Positions 30,401 through 38,864 are shown, numbered from the stretch's first letter. The stretch: 54,781 bases of DNA from Fictibacillus enclensis (GCF_001457035.1 NZ_KQ758625.1:1-54781); one strand, 5' to 3'. Notes: generated by a model not told the origin, from the sequence alone. Program-made: numbers and translations.

Positions 30401-30945
30401 TCAAGAATGCCGCCCCGCATGCTGAATTCACCGGGGGCCGATACCATGCTCACCCGTTCATAGCCGATGGCTACCAATGTATTTAAAACGTGTTCAACGT
30501 CTATATCCATTCCGGTTTCAAAATGCAGTTGGGACGTTTTCCAAACCTCTTTTGGCGGTAAAAAACGCCGTACTCCCGCGATCGGCGCAACAACCACACC
30601 TTTGTCACGAGAGGTTAAAAAGTTCAATACTTCCAGGCGCTGTGCCTTTAATTCCGGGCTCGCAATGGCTATTTCCGAAGAAATAAGGTCATTGACGGGA
30701 TATAGAAGAACATCTTCTTCCGGAAGAAGGCTGCAAAGGTCTTCATATAGCTTTTGAGCCTGGTACAAATTATGAGTAATCACAAATTGGGTTTTGCCTG
30801 TCTCTTCATACAAAGAGGCAATCAGCAGTGTTCTTGCCGATCCGGACAGTCCCGCCACAAGCTGCTCTTTCAAATTCTCCTTCAGGCCGGTCAATACCGC
30901 CTGAAAATCATCGCCCTGGCGATAATGCTGCTTCAATCCTAACAT
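27412..30945 (-). CDS. mfd: Transcription-repair coupling factor
   Basis: 1177-aa SF2 translocase that removes RNA polymerase stalled at DNA damage and recruits UvrA. Order: UvrB-like domains 1-2 (about 10-340), the RNA-polymerase-interaction domain starting near VGDYVVHVNHGIGKYLG (about 495-560), and the RecG-like motor with Walker A GDVGYGKT near 648 and DEEQ near 750. A TRG-type motif follows, with a C-terminal UvrA-masking domain (about 1000-1150). GGGGGGAGG precedes the ATG. Confidence 0.98.
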   Translation of the reverse strand: MLGLKQHYRQGDDFQAVLTGLKENLKEQLVAGLSGSARTLLIASLYEETGKTQFVITHNLYQAQKLYEDLCSLLPEEDVLLYPVNDLISSEIAIASPELKAQRLEVLNFLTSRDKGVVVAPIAGVRRFLPPKEVWKTSQLHFETGMDIDVEHVLNTLVAIGYERVSMVSAPGEFSMRGGILDIYSLTERMPIRIELFDTEIDSIRYFEADTQRSDEKTEKITIGPAQEILLYDEQFDGVVNKMEAGLASTLKKVKDKHVKESLVEHMNYEMGQFKERQRFQGMYKYISLFYDEPACLLDYVPDDSIIVMDEVSRVEEMSNQLEKEEAEWHTSMLMQGEILTDIRLSQDRDILQHTPYQKIYLSLFLRHVPHTNPQNILNVESKSMQNFHGQLNVLKGELERWKKTNYTIVFLAASEERAKRLERVLADYDMDASLISSDKALKPKVNQILIGDLSSGFESPKQKLAVITEEEVFTKKARRPVRSQKMSNAERIKSYSELKVGDYVVHVNHGIGKYLGIETLEIKGVHKDYLHIRYAGNDKLYVPVEQIDQVQKFVGSEAKEPKIYALGGSDWKKVKNKVKSSVQDIADDLIKLYAEREASVGYAFGKDGAEQQEFESSFPYQETDDQIRAINEIKTDMERTRPMDRLLCGDVGYGKTEVAIRAAFKAVMDGKQVAFLVPTTILAQQHYETFRERFAEFPITIGSLSRFRSKKEQTEVTKGLKNGTVDIVIGTHRLLSKDVQYHDLGLLIIDEEQRFGVTHKEKIKRLKANVDVLTLTATPIPRTLHMSMLGVRDLSVIETPPENRFPVQTYVVEYNASLVREAIERELGRGGQVYFLYNRVDSIDRMAEQISSLIPDVKVGVAHGQMSENELESVMLDFLEGNTDVLVSTTIIETGVDIPNVNTLIVYDADKMGLSQLYQLRGRVGRSNRVAYSYFTYQRDKVLTEVAEKRLQAIKEFTELGSGFKIAMRDLTIRGAGNLLGAQQHGFIDSVGFDLYSQMLQEAIEERKGGTPKAAAPVIDINVEVDAYIPASYIEDSKQKIDMYKQFKAASSLQDVDELHDSLIDRFGDYPVEVECLLFIARIKELAKREKAESIEQKGDTVTILLSEEATEKVDGAKLFEIVNKIGRFINLGVEKEKLKIVFNKKRISDKELLQAMEKVLKKLKSAKKDKAKARS

Positions 30946-31073
30946 GTAAACCTCCCCCCTGACGAAATACTATTCTCCGTATTCCTCAGTACTATGTTGT
31001 ATATGCTTCTTCTTCGTATTTCTTGCTTTTTTCCCCTTTTACACGCCAAGTATGCTCAACCGTCCTGAAAATA

Positions 31074-31102
31074 GAAAAAGGCCTTGGCTTGCTGCCAAAG
31101 CG
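31074..31102 (-). terminator. Rho-independent terminator after fin
   Basis: Minus strand CTTTGGC, AGCAA loop, GCCAAGG, then CCTTTTTC; begins about 7 nt after the fin stop. Confidence 0.8.
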
Positions 31103-31108
31103 TCTTTC

Positions 31109-31339
31109 TTATTGAATAAAAGAATGGAGCGCGTAATAATCCGGGTTTCTTTCGAGCGCTTCATGACAATCCTCGCAAATGGTTTTGACGTGAATTTCAC
31201 CTTGCTTGTCATACTCGATCATCGTCTGCCTGTCTTCTGCGGACAGCTCATGAAAGCCAAGCTGCTCAGCCGTCAGACTGTTCTGATCCAAACGCCCGAC
31301 GTGTTTTCCGCAATGGCGGCACTGGTAATGAATGGCCAC
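31109..31339 (-). CDS. fin: Anti-SigF factor Fin (YabK)
   Basis: 76-aa protein with two zinc-binding Cys pairs, C7/C10 (CRHC) and C55/C58 (CEDC). In B. subtilis Fin binds RNA polymerase and helps the forespore switch from SigF to SigG. It starts at a GTG with AAGGGGG about 9 nt upstream. It sits between pth and mfd as in B. subtilis. The 77 bp before the start show no clear SigF promoter. Confidence 0.94.
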   Translation of the reverse strand: MAIHYQCRHCGKHVGRLDQNSLTAEQLGFHELSAEDRQTMIEYDKQGEIHVKTICEDCHEALERNPDYYALHSFIQ

Positions 31340-31416
31340 GTTTTTTCAGCCCCCTTATCCGGTTCACTAGCATAAGATATGTTACTACCATTATGAACGG
31401 AACAGGGGGATTCTAT

Positions 31417-31980
31417 TCAGCCGTTGTACTTATTCATGACACGTATAAATGGCATGGAAAGAAAGGCTTCGCAGGCATCAGCAGAGCGTTCCACTGTCTT
31501 CTCGACAAAAGGAACATCTTCCTTTGAAAAAGGGCTCAGTACATAGTCGGGAACAGGCTGGGCATTTTTCGGACGGCCAATACCGAACCTGACCCTGTTG
31601 TACTCCTGCGTGCCGATATGGGCAATGATGGATTTCATTCCGTTATGCCCTCCGGCGCTTCCTTTTTCCCTTAGCCTGAGTTTCCCTGCCAGAGTATCCA
31701 AATCGTCGTAAATCACAACCATATCCTCGACCGACAGTTTAAAATAATCCATAAAGGGACGAACGCATTCACCCGATAAATTCATATATGTTAAAGGCTT
31801 CAACAAATAAACCTTTTCTCCGTTTATAACGCCCGATCCATATATCCCTCTAAACTTAGATTGGTTTAAGGGAATATTGAAACGCCGGGACAGTTCGTCA
31901 ATTACCCAAAACCCGACATTGTGGCGGGTTTTTTCATATTCTCGGCCTGGGTTGCCGAGACCTACAAACCATTTCACCAT
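31417..31980 (-). CDS. pth: Peptidyl-tRNA hydrolase
   Basis: Frees tRNA from peptidyl-tRNAs that fall off the ribosome (spoVC in B. subtilis). The 187-aa protein has the signature [17 protein letters not shown] with Asn10 and catalytic His20, TYMNLSG with Asn68, and YDDLD with Asp93. The ATG at 31980 follows GTGAGGAT; the longer open frame to 32049 has no ribosome-binding site. Confidence 0.97.
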   Translation of the reverse strand: MVKWFVGLGNPGREYEKTRHNVGFWVIDELSRRFNIPLNQSKFRGIYGSGVINGEKVYLLKPLTYMNLSGECVRPFMDYFKLSVEDMVVIYDDLDTLAGKLRLREKGSAGGHNGMKSIIAHIGTQEYNRVRFGIGRPKNAQPVPDYVLSPFSKEDVPFVEKTVERSADACEAFLSMPFIRVMNKYNG

Positions 31981-32072
31981 GAAATCCTCACTTTCTGAAA
32001 CAAAAGCCCTTTTTGCTACTTTTATTATACACGAAACTCTGTCACTCATTAATTAAGACGCCTGTTATCATA

Positions 32073-32106
32073 AACAAACGGTGCAGCCTGTAAGCTGCAC
32101 CGTTCG
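32073..32106 (-). terminator. Rho-independent terminator after ctc
   Basis: Minus strand perfect 11-bp stem ACGGTGCAGCT...GGCTGCACCGT class hairpin (arms ACGGTGCAGC and GCTGCACCGT) followed by TTGTTTAT. About 20 nt after the ctc stop. Confidence 0.88.
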
Positions 32107-32124
32107 AGTAGATTTGAGGCTATC

Positions 32125-32796
32125 TTATTCCTTTGTTTCGCCGCTGTTATCTTTATCCTCTTCGTCCACGGCTTTGCCTTCTGCATCTCCGCCTGCATCC
32201 GCTTCAGCTTCTTCCGCATCTTCTGCGTTCTCATCTTCGGTTTCAGCAACGGTCGGAGGTGTTACGGTAAGAACCACTTCTTCCTCGTCATCGATAATTT
32301 CGTAGGAAGATGAAGTTGGAAGATCTTTCACGAGGTAGGAATCGCCGATGTTAAGATTTTCAGCATTAACTTCGATGTGATCCGGGAAGTCATTCGGTTT
32401 GGCTTTAACCGTTACCGTATGAAGGATACGCTGAAGAACGCCGCCTTCTTTTACTCCCGGTGATTCTCCTGTAACCGTAAGAGGCACATCGGACTCAATT
32501 TCCTTCTTAAGGTCAACCACGATGAAGTCAACGTGGGTCACTTCATTTTTCAAATGGTCCCGCTGAATCTCCTGAACCATAACGGACTGCTTTTTACCAT
32601 CGGTATTAAGGTCAATTACCCCGTTCAGTCCCTGTTCTTTTAATACTTTTATAAATTCGGTCTCAATAACCGCTACTGACAGAGGTTCTGTGCCGCTTCC
32701 ATACACTACTGCAGGCACATTTCCTTTTTGCCTTAGTTGAGTGATATAAGAACGTTTTGTGGTATTTCGTTGATTGGCTTTGAGTTCTGTTGCCAT
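32125..32796 (-). CDS. ctc: General stress protein Ctc / 50S ribosomal protein bL25
   Basis: Two-domain L25/TL5 protein that binds 5S rRNA. The 223-aa protein has an N-terminal domain (KANQRNTTKRSYITQLRQKGNVPAVVYG) and a beta C-terminal domain (about 95-180). A very acidic tail from about 186 to the end is rich in Glu/Asp/Ala. In B. subtilis ctc is a SigB stress gene, and a SigB-type promoter is seen here. Confidence 0.96.
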   Translation of the reverse strand: MATELKANQRNTTKRSYITQLRQKGNVPAVVYGSGTEPLSVAVIETEFIKVLKEQGLNGVIDLNTDGKKQSVMVQEIQRDHLKNEVTHVDFIVVDLKKEIESDVPLTVTGESPGVKEGGVLQRILHTVTVKAKPNDFPDHIEVNAENLNIGDSYLVKDLPTSSSYEIIDDEEEVVLTVTPPTVAETEDENAEDAEEAEADAGGDAEGKAVDEEDKDNSGETKE

Positions 32797-32834
32797 ATTA
32801 TTTCACCCTTCCTAAATATAAGTCTCTATAAGAA

Positions 32835-32860
32835 TTACCCTATTTATCCAAGTTTAAAAC
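32835..32860 (-). promoter_or_regulatory. ctc promoter, SigB type
   Basis: Minus strand GTTTTA (32855-32860), 14-bp spacer, GGGTAA (32835-32840); fits the SigB consensus GTTTWW-N12-15-GGGWAW and lies about 40 bp before the start codon. B. subtilis ctc is a classical SigB-dependent gene, so the control appears conserved. Confidence 0.75.
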
Positions 32861-32898
32861 AAGCAAGCAAAAAACCTTGACCTAAAGATTACCTGGCC

Positions 32899-33852
32899 TT
32901 AATCAAACAATTTGGAAACGGAAAGCTGCTCATGCACACGAATAATTGCTTCACCAAGCAATGGCGCCACAGAAAGCTGTGTCACTTTGTCTGTGCGTTT
33001 TTCTTCCGGCAATACGATCGTGTTGGTAACTACAAGCTCTTTGATGCGTGAGTTTTGAATACGCTCAATGGCCGGACCAGAGAGCACCGGGTGGGTACAG
33101 CAGGCATATACTTCCTTCGCCCCATTTTCCACAAGTGCATTTGCTGCAAGCGTGATCGTTCCGGCGGTATCAATAATGTCATCAATCAAAATGGCTGTTT
33201 TGCCTTCAATATTACCAACAATATTCATGACCTCTACCACATTCGGGCGCGGACGGCGCTTATCAATAATGGCGATCGGAGCTTTCAGGCGATCTGCCAT
33301 TTTACGGGCACGTGTCACACCACCGTGGTCCGGTGAAACGACAACAATATCTTCAAGTTTTTTATCTTCAAAATAATTGGCAAGAATCGGAACACCAAGA
33401 AGCTGGTCCACCGGAATATCGAAAAAGCCTTGAATTTGGGTAGCATGAAGATCGATCGTAATCAATCTTGTTGCGCCAGCGGTTTCAAGAAGGTTTGCTA
33501 CTAGTTTTGCTGTAATGGGTTCACGGGCGCGCGCTTTACGATCCTGTCGTGCATATCCGTAGTACGGAATAACCACATTGATCGTTTTCGCTGAAGCACG
33601 CTTGAGTGCATCAATCATGATAAGAAGTTCCATCAGATGCTCGTTCACCGGGTCGCTTGTCGATTGAATAATATAAACCTCACTGCCACGGATGCTTTCT
33701 TCAATATTAATTTGAACTTCGCCATCACTGAAGGTAGTGACGGAGCTTTTTCCAAGATCAATACCGATATGCTTTGCAATTTCCTGGGCGAGTTCGATAT
33801 TGGAATTTAACGTAAAAACCTTTAACGTAGAATCAACATAACTAGTAGCCAT
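32899..33852 (-). CDS. prs: Ribose-phosphate pyrophosphokinase
   Basis: Makes PRPP, used here by hpt, purR (as ligand), pyrimidine and tryptophan pathways. 317 aa from the ATG at 33852; a GTG two codons upstream is possible. Key blocks: [48 protein letters not shown] and the PRPP loop [14 protein letters not shown]. It follows glmU by about 50 bp and is likely cotranscribed with it, as in B. subtilis. Confidence 0.97.
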   Translation of the reverse strand: MATSYVDSTLKVFTLNSNIELAQEIAKHIGIDLGKSSVTTFSDGEVQINIEESIRGSEVYIIQSTSDPVNEHLMELLIMIDALKRASAKTINVVIPYYGYARQDRKARAREPITAKLVANLLETAGATRLITIDLHATQIQGFFDIPVDQLLGVPILANYFEDKKLEDIVVVSPDHGGVTRARKMADRLKAPIAIIDKRRPRPNVVEVMNIVGNIEGKTAILIDDIIDTAGTITLAANALVENGAKEVYACCTHPVLSGPAIERIQNSRIKELVVTNTIVLPEEKRTDKVTQLSVAPLLGEAIIRVHEQLSVSKLFD

Positions 33853-33903
33853 TAACACCTATTCCTTCCGTTTTTAACTGCTTGCTCAATTATTTTGAAA
33901 GCA

Positions 33904-35283
33904 TTACGCTTTATTGTTGTTTCTGGATTTGGAAACATAATTTTCTTTGTTCGTCTGACGGCTTCTGGCAATTGAAAGTGCCTCCGCGGGAACATCTTCC
34001 GTAATGGTAGATCCAGCGGCTACATACGCATTTTTCCCCACTGTCACAGGAGCAATCAAATTGGAATTGCAGCCAATGAATGCGCCGTCTTCCACTTTGG
34101 TGAGGTGTTTGTTTACCCCATCATAGTTTACCATAATTGTGCCGCAGCCAAGGTTAACATCTCTGCCAATTTCTGCATCTCCCACATAGGTAAGGTGGGA
34201 TGCCTTGCTGCCTTGAGCCATTACTGATTTTTTCACTTCCACAAAGTTCCCGATTTTCACTTGATCTTCAATGGAAGATGCCGGACGTACATGGGCAAAT
34301 GGCCCGATACTGACTTTATTCCCCACTTCACTGTCATGGACCACTGATTGCTTGATGGTGTTGCCATTTCCAATCGTGCTGTCCTTGATCTCGCTGTTTG
34401 GGCCAATGATGTTGTTATCGCCAATTCGCGAGGTTCCGGTAATCATGGTGCCTGGATAAATAACGGTATCCCTGCCAATGACAGCATCTGCAGAAATATA
34501 GGTCTGATCCGGGTCCACGAGTGTGACACCATTTCTCATGTGGTTTTCATTAATTCGTTTTTTCATCGTTTTCTCTGCTTGCGAAAGTGCGACACGGTCA
34601 TTAACACCAAGCGTTTCATCAAACGAAGGTGTTTGGTAAGCCGCTACGGTTTCACCCTGCTTCTGAATGATTTCAATGACATCCGGAAGGTAGTATTCGC
34701 CTTGGGAATTATCATTGTTGACAGAAGAAAGAGCCTCAAATAAGGACTTGTTATCGAAGCAGTAGGTTCCAGTATTGATTTCTTGCACCAATTTCTCTTC
34801 ATCTGTTGCGTCTTTGTGCTCTACGATCCGCTCAACCGTCCCGCTTGCATTGCGAAGCACCCGGCCGTAGCCTGCAGGATCTTCCGCTTTTGCAGTCAAA
34901 ATGCTGACTTTTGCTCCGGCAGCCTGGTGTTCATCAATCAGTTTTTGCATGGTCTGTGCAGTAATCAGAGGCGTGTCTCCGCATACCACGAGCGTAATGC
35001 CTTCCTCGTTGGACAACGTTTCTTCCGCTTGCATTACAGCATGTGCCGTTCCAAGCTGCTCTTCCTGAAGAACATACGCTGAAGCGTCTCCTAGCTGGTC
35101 TTTTACTTTTTCAGCTCCGTGGCCTACCACTGTTACGATCTTCTTCATGTCCAGCTGAGAGATCTGATCGACCACATGTTGTACCATCGGTTTGCCACAG
35201 ACAGGATGTAGTACTTTATATAGACTGGATTTCATTCTTGTTCCTTGACCTGCAGCTAACACTACTGCATAGCGATTACTCAT
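33904..35283 (-). CDS. glmU: Bifunctional GlcNAc-1-P uridyltransferase/GlcN-1-P acetyltransferase
   Basis: Produces UDP-GlcNAc for peptidoglycan and teichoic acid synthesis. The 459-aa protein has an N-terminal pyrophosphorylase domain with [20 protein letters not shown] (about 9-28) and CGDTPLI, then the left-handed beta-helix acetyltransferase domain from about residue 255 with hexapeptide repeats (for example [35 protein letters not shown]). Confidence 0.97.
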   Translation of the reverse strand: MSNRYAVVLAAGQGTRMKSSLYKVLHPVCGKPMVQHVVDQISQLDMKKIVTVVGHGAEKVKDQLGDASAYVLQEEQLGTAHAVMQAEETLSNEEGITLVVCGDTPLITAQTMQKLIDEHQAAGAKVSILTAKAEDPAGYGRVLRNASGTVERIVEHKDATDEEKLVQEINTGTYCFDNKSLFEALSSVNNDNSQGEYYLPDVIEIIQKQGETVAAYQTPSFDETLGVNDRVALSQAEKTMKKRINENHMRNGVTLVDPDQTYISADAVIGRDTVIYPGTMITGTSRIGDNNIIGPNSEIKDSTIGNGNTIKQSVVHDSEVGNKVSIGPFAHVRPASSIEDQVKIGNFVEVKKSVMAQGSKASHLTYVGDAEIGRDVNLGCGTIMVNYDGVNKHLTKVEDGAFIGCNSNLIAPVTVGKNAYVAAGSTITEDVPAEALSIARSRQTNKENYVSKSRNNNKA

Positions 35284-35332
35284 AAATGACCTCCACTAGT
35301 ATTTACTATTATTCTGGTAATATTCCATTACG

Positions 35333-35361
35333 AATATATCTTATAATCAAAGCCATTTCAA
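35333..35361 (-). promoter_or_regulatory. glmU promoter (SigA type)
   Basis: Minus strand TTGAAA (35356-35361), 17-bp spacer, TATATT (35333-35338), about 50 bp before the glmU start. A TTGACA also occurs at about 35377-35382, but with no -10 at proper distance. Confidence 0.65.
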
Positions 35362-35388
35362 GGAATGTGCAGAAGTTGTCAAGGGATT

Positions 35389-35678
35389 GTTAAAAAGCGG
35401 AAGCGCCTTGCTCAAAAGCGACAGACGTCGGAGTTTTCGAACACAATACGTTCTTCTGTATTTTGTGAGAAAGCGAAACGGCAGAGCTTTTAGGCGCTGA
35501 AGCTGGATTCGTTAAAAAGCGGAAGCGACCGTTTAAAGCCGATAGACGTTGGAGGACTCACTCATCAACACGTTCTTTGTGTTGTGTTGGGAGTGCGAAA
35601 CGGCAAAGGCTTTGGGCGCTGGAGCTCGATTCGTTAAGCGGAAGGCCGCTGGCACAGTCTGGAAGGCGGACGGCAAAA
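35389..35678. repeat. Hairpin repeat element, two full tandem copies plus fragment (locus B)
   Basis: Two copies of exactly 122 bp each (35389-35510 and 35511-35632), both starting GTTAAAAAGCGGAAGCG, are followed by a broken third copy (35633-35678). Copy 1 stems: AGCGCCT (35402-35408) with AGGCGCT (35492-35498); AAAAGC (35414-35419) with GCTTTT (35486-35491); inner CACAA/TTGTG. Copy 2: AAAGCC (35535-35540) with GGCTTT (35608-35613); inner CACTC/GAGTG and CAACAC/GTGTTG. They fill most of the glmU-spoVG gap (35284-35744), with no gene in it. Same family as 26457-26690. Confidence 0.88.
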
Positions 35679-35696
35679 AGGGCGTAAAGAACACTA

Positions 35697-35738
35697 AAAA
35701 AAAGAACCCCCATTTTGGTAAGGAGTTCTTTTAATCAT
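35697..35738 (-). terminator. Rho-independent terminator after spoVG
   Basis: Minus strand AAAAGAACTCC pairs with GGGGTTCTTTT (one G-U), then further T. It begins about 7 nt after the spoVG stop. Confidence 0.8.
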
Positions 35739-35744
35739 TAATTA

Positions 35745-36035
35745 TCAGGACGCTCCTGCTTCTTCAAAAGCAGATTCCATTTCACCCATTCTGTGATACT
35801 CCGTCAATACCGCGTTTTGAATCTTCTCGCGTGTACTCGACGTGATTGGGTGAGCAATATCTCTAAATTCCCCATCCGGGGTTCTTTTGCTAGGCATAGC
35901 AACAAACATTCCGTTGTTTCCATCAATCACACGTATATCATGAATAACAAACTCATGATCGATTGTAATTGAAGCAATCGCTTTCATTCGGCCCTCAGTG
36001 TTCACCCTTCTTAGTCGTACATCAGTCACTTCCAT
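35745..36035 (-). CDS. spoVG: Septation and sporulation regulator SpoVG
   Basis: 96-aa nucleic-acid-binding protein, very conserved: [53 protein letters not shown], with a C-terminal acidic end. It influences septation and many regulons in Firmicutes and binds DNA and RNA. The ATG at 36035 follows AAAGGTGGTG; four codons upstream there is a weaker start. Confidence 0.97.
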   Translation of the reverse strand: MEVTDVRLRRVNTEGRMKAIASITIDHEFVIHDIRVIDGNNGMFVAMPSKRTPDGEFRDIAHPITSSTREKIQNAVLTEYHRMGEMESAFEEAGAS

Positions 36036-36077
36036 TCCAAACACCACCTTTTTCCATAAATAAGAACGTATAACAAC

Positions 36078-36105
36078 ATTTCTTCATTTCCTTGCAAAAT
36101 CCTTC
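36078..36105 (-). promoter_or_regulatory. spoVG promoter, SigH type
   Basis: Minus strand GAAGGATTT (36097-36105) matches the SigH -35 RNAGGAWWW fully; after 11 bp comes GAAGAAAT (36078-36085), one base off RNNGAAT. B. subtilis spoVG is the classic SigH-dependent promoter. Only about 40 bp separate it from the start codon. Confidence 0.72.
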
Positions 36106-36140
36106 TATTAATATGATAATTTTTAAAAAATTTTGTGAAA

Positions 36141-36176
36141 TAAAAAAACAGCACCTTTTCAAATGAAAAGGTGCTA
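36141..36176 (-). terminator. Rho-independent terminator after ridA
   Basis: Minus strand AGCACCTTTTC, short loop, GAAAAGGTGCT, then seven T. It insulates spoVG from the purR-ridA transcript. Confidence 0.92.
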
Positions 36177-36202
36177 TTTTCCTATCTTCTAGATCATCTT
36201 TT

Positions 36203-36580
36203 TTAAGACCTGACGAGTGCAATGACTTCGATTTCAATTTGAACGTCCTTTGGCAGGCGTGCCACTTCCACGCAAGAGCGGGCAGGTTTATGGTCCGAGA
36301 AATATTCTCCGTAGATTTCGTTGATTTTACCGAAGTCATCCATATTTTTAATAAAGACGGTCGTTTTCACAACCTGGTCAAAGGAAGAGCCTGCTGCGTC
36401 CAGCACAGCAGCCAAATTTTTGAATACCTGGTGAGTTTGGACTTCAATACCTCCCTCAACGATTTCCCCCTCTGCGGTCAATGGAATTTGTCCCGAACTG
36501 TAGAAAAGATTGTTCACAACCATTCCCTGTACATATGGACCAATGGCTGCTGGTGCTTTTTCAGTCTGTACCTTATTCAT
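36203..36580 (-). CDS. ridA: RidA-family enamine/imine deaminase (YabJ)
   Basis: 125-aa YjgF/RidA trimer subunit: [24 protein letters not shown] at the N-terminus, [13 protein letters not shown], and the active-site Arg region [14 protein letters not shown]. The family hydrolyses reactive enamines from PLP enzymes. In B. subtilis yabJ follows purR and affects adenine-mediated purine repression. Here its start overlaps the end of purR by 8 bp. Confidence 0.95.
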   Translation of the reverse strand: MNKVQTEKAPAAIGPYVQGMVVNNLFYSSGQIPLTAEGEIVEGGIEVQTHQVFKNLAAVLDAAGSSFDQVVKTTVFIKNMDDFGKINEIYGEYFSDHKPARSCVEVARLPKDVQIEIEVIALVRS

Positions 36581-37412
36581 TTTTATTCGTCTCCTTTTGG
36601 TTGAAATAGTTCCCTTCTTCGACCTCTATTCGCTGTTCTTTTTCATTAACACTTGCCAGTCTGGTGAGTGACACATAATCGTCCACCAGTCGTTCTGCCC
36701 CATCCTGTGCTTCCACAAGCACGCCAATTCCCGCAACTTCAGCCTGAAACTCTTTGATCAGACTAATCATGCCACGAATCGTTCCGCCGGCTTTCATAAA
36801 ATCATCAATGATCAGGACATTTGCGCCTTTTTGGATGCTTCTTCTCGCCAGCGCCATGGTCTGGATGCGCTTTGTGGAACCTGAAACATAATTGATGCTT
36901 ACCGTGGAGCCCTCTGTAACCCTGCTGTTGCTTCTTACGATCACTACAGGAACATTAAGCTGCGAAGCCACTGCATAGGCGAGTGGAATTCCCTTTGTTG
37001 CCACGGTCATGACTGCATCAATCTTTTGGTGGGAAAAGACAGAGGAAAACAGGCGCCCCACTTGATTGACCAGGTTGGGATTACCGATGATATCTGTTAA
37101 ATATAAATATCCTCCTGGCAACAGCCGTTCCGGATCCTCAAGCATATCAATGATTTCATGGATGATACCTGACGCTTCTTCCTTTGAAATCGACGGAATG
37201 TATTTAACACCGCCTGCCGCACCGGCAACGGTAATGATTGAGCCGATTCCCTGGTATTCAAAGTTTTCCTTGATGATGGCCAGATCCTCACTGATGGATG
37301 ATTTGGCAGATTGATACCGTTCTACAAAATAAGACAGTGGAATTAACTGATGCGGATGCTGCAATAAATAAGTGGTGAGATCAACCATTCTTCCGCTTCT
37401 TTTTAATTTCAT
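36573..37412 (-). CDS. purR: Purine operon repressor PurR
   Basis: 279-aa repressor with an N-terminal winged helix (about 1-74) fused to a phosphoribosyltransferase-like domain. The PRPP-binding signature [14 protein letters not shown] is at 199-212. PRPP lifts DNA binding, so high adenine nucleotide (low PRPP) means repression of purine genes. GGAGG precedes the ATG. Inverted PurBox-like sites overlap its own promoter. Confidence 0.96.
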   Translation of the reverse strand: MKLKRSGRMVDLTTYLLQHPHQLIPLSYFVERYQSAKSSISEDLAIIKENFEYQGIGSIITVAGAAGGVKYIPSISKEEASGIIHEIIDMLEDPERLLPGGYLYLTDIIGNPNLVNQVGRLFSSVFSHQKIDAVMTVATKGIPLAYAVASQLNVPVVIVRSNSRVTEGSTVSINYVSGSTKRIQTMALARRSIQKGANVLIIDDFMKAGGTIRGMISLIKEFQAEVAGIGVLVEAQDGAERLVDDYVSLTRLASVNEKEQRIEVEEGNYFNQKETNKNE

Positions 37413-37423
37413 CCTTTTCCTCC

Positions 37424-37474
37424 AAAAACCGAATATTTGAAGTTAATATACCATTTTCATACGGTTTTTATCAA
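37424..37474 (-). promoter_or_regulatory. purR promoter with inverted PurBox-like sites
   Basis: Minus strand TTGATA (37469-37474), 18-bp spacer, TATATT (37445-37450). AAAAACCGAATATTT on the plus strand (37424-37438) and AAAAACCGTATGAAA on the minus strand (37455-37469) form an inverted pair with 16 bp between them. PurBoxes in B. subtilis are such oppositely oriented CCGAA-containing sites 16-17 nt apart. Autoregulation is thus likely. Confidence 0.65.
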
Positions 37475-37530
37475 CAAAGAAATGGAAATCCTTAAAATTA
37501 AGCGGGAATTTAAATGGTTGTTCTGCTTCA

Positions 37531-38430
37531 CTATTTTTCCCGAATGGAGTCCTTAAAGTCTTCCTGTCCTTCACCCAATAGACGTACAGCATATACTTCC
37601 GTACAAAATCCTCTCAGTCCGTTATAGACACGGTTCACACGGGATTCATGCTGAAACAGCCCAAATACGGTAGGGCCGCTGCCGCTCATCAGCACTCCGT
37701 CTGCGCCGAGCCGGTGCATCTGATCCTTAATTTGCTTTACTTCCGGATACAGTGGAAGAGTGACCGTTTCAAGAACATTCCCGAGCTCCCTGCAGATGGC
37801 CTCGTAATCATAGCCTTCGATCGCCTGAACCATTGCATCAATGTCGGGATGCTCGATATTTTGAACATTGAGCTTGCGGTAGACCTCAGCTGTGGAAACC
37901 CCGATTGGCGGCTTGGCCAGGAGCACCCAGCAAGGCGGCGGCGGTTTAATATGCTGAATATGCTCTCCTCTTCCGGTTGCAATGGCTGTGCCTCCATACA
38001 CGCAAAAAGAAACATCAGAACCGATTTTCGCGCCGAGAACAGCCACTTCGTCAATCGTCAGTCCCAGATCCCAGAGTTCATTCAGGCCCTTCAGTGTTGC
38101 GGCGGCATCACTGCTTCCCCCTGCCAATCCTGCGGCCACCGGAATATTTTTGGAAATATGTATTCCGACACCTTTCTTTACCCCAAACGTCTCTTTCAGC
38201 AGCATTGCTGCCTGATATGCTAAATTCCGCTGGTCAAGAGGCACAAATCCGCCTGTGGATTCGATCGTAATTTTATTTTCCTCAAGGAGGGTCAGTTCCA
38301 CACGATCCGCCAGATCCACTGTAGTCATAATCATCTTAACTTCATGGTACCCATCTTCCCGCTTACCGAGAACATCAAGAGACAAATTGATTTTTGCCGG
38401 AGCTTTGATGGATATCTTTTTATCATTCAT
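37531..38430 (-). CDS. ispE: 4-diphosphocytidyl-2-C-methyl-D-erythritol kinase
   Basis: GHMP kinase of the MEP isoprenoid pathway. The 299-aa protein has [21 protein letters not shown] at the N-terminus (with the catalytic Lys and His), the ATP-binding loop [17 protein letters not shown] (about 93-110) and [10 protein letters not shown] near 255. It lies between the SASP gene and purR as in B. subtilis. Confidence 0.97.
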   Translation of the reverse strand: MNDKKISIKAPAKINLSLDVLGKREDGYHEVKMIMTTVDLADRVELTLLEENKITIESTGGFVPLDQRNLAYQAAMLLKETFGVKKGVGIHISKNIPVAAGLAGGSSDAAATLKGLNELWDLGLTIDEVAVLGAKIGSDVSFCVYGGTAIATGRGEHIQHIKPPPPCWVLLAKPPIGVSTAEVYRKLNVQNIEHPDIDAMVQAIEGYDYEAICRELGNVLETVTLPLYPEVKQIKDQMHRLGADGVLMSGSGPTVFGLFQHESRVNRVYNGLRGFCTEVYAVRLLGEGQEDFKDSIREK

Positions 38431-38522
38431 AAAGATTCCCCTATATCATTAATATATAATTTGATACTATCACAAATCCGGAGCAGCCTCTATATGGAAA
38501 AGAGACTGCGGCAAAGGGTCTA

Positions 38523-38548
38523 CAAAAAAACCGGAGCATGGCTCCGGC
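38523..38548 (-). terminator. Rho-independent terminator after the SASP gene
   Basis: Minus strand GCCGGAGC, loop, GCTCCGG, then seven T; begins about 10 nt after the stop. Confidence 0.9.
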
Positions 38549-38558
38549 ACTCGCGTAT

Positions 38559-38735
38559 TTATTGCTGTCGGGACAGGTTCTGCTGTGCGATCTCAATTGC
38601 ACGCTTCACCATATTGCCTGCATCCTTGGCCTTGATGCCGCCCCAGCCTTCCTGCTGGACCGTATTATAAAACCCAAGGTCTTTGGCAAGCTCCATCTTG
38701 AATTGCTCAGACATCATTCCACGTCTTCTGCTCAT
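38559..38735 (-). CDS. sspF: Small acid-soluble spore protein, SspF type
   Basis: 58-aa alpha/beta-type-related spore DNA-binding protein: [26 protein letters not shown], then [21 protein letters not shown]. The ELAKDLGF and [13 protein letters not shown] blocks are family signatures; the protein coats and protects spore DNA. The ATG at 38735 is preceded by AGAGGGG; the frame extends 6 codons upstream without support. It lies between veg and ispE as sspF does in B. subtilis. Confidence 0.94.
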   Translation of the reverse strand: MSRRRGMMSEQFKMELAKDLGFYNTVQQEGWGGIKAKDAGNMVKRAIEIAQQNLSRQQ

Positions 38736-38837
38736 GATGCAAACCCCTCTCATATAAAAAATAAGCGATATGGATTAGTATTTTACGATTGGGGTATGGT
38801 TATGTATGAATAGGCGGCTTGAAAAAAAGCATAAAAA

Positions 38838-38864
38838 AAAGCAGTAAGAATTCTTACTGCCCGC
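38838..38864 (-). terminator. Rho-independent terminator after veg
   Basis: Minus strand GCAGTAAGAA/TTCTTACTGC perfect palindromic stem followed by eight T. The veg stop codon (TAA) is part of the 5' arm. Confidence 0.9.

Noticed and set aside
26457-35678. CRISPR array
   Set aside because: The repeats are ~120-bp tandem hairpins without regularly spaced unique spacers, and no cas genes are present.
35549-35734. 61-codon plus-strand open frame in the spoVG-glmU gap
   Set aside because: Runs through the hairpin repeat units and the spoVG terminator; not conserved between copies as protein.
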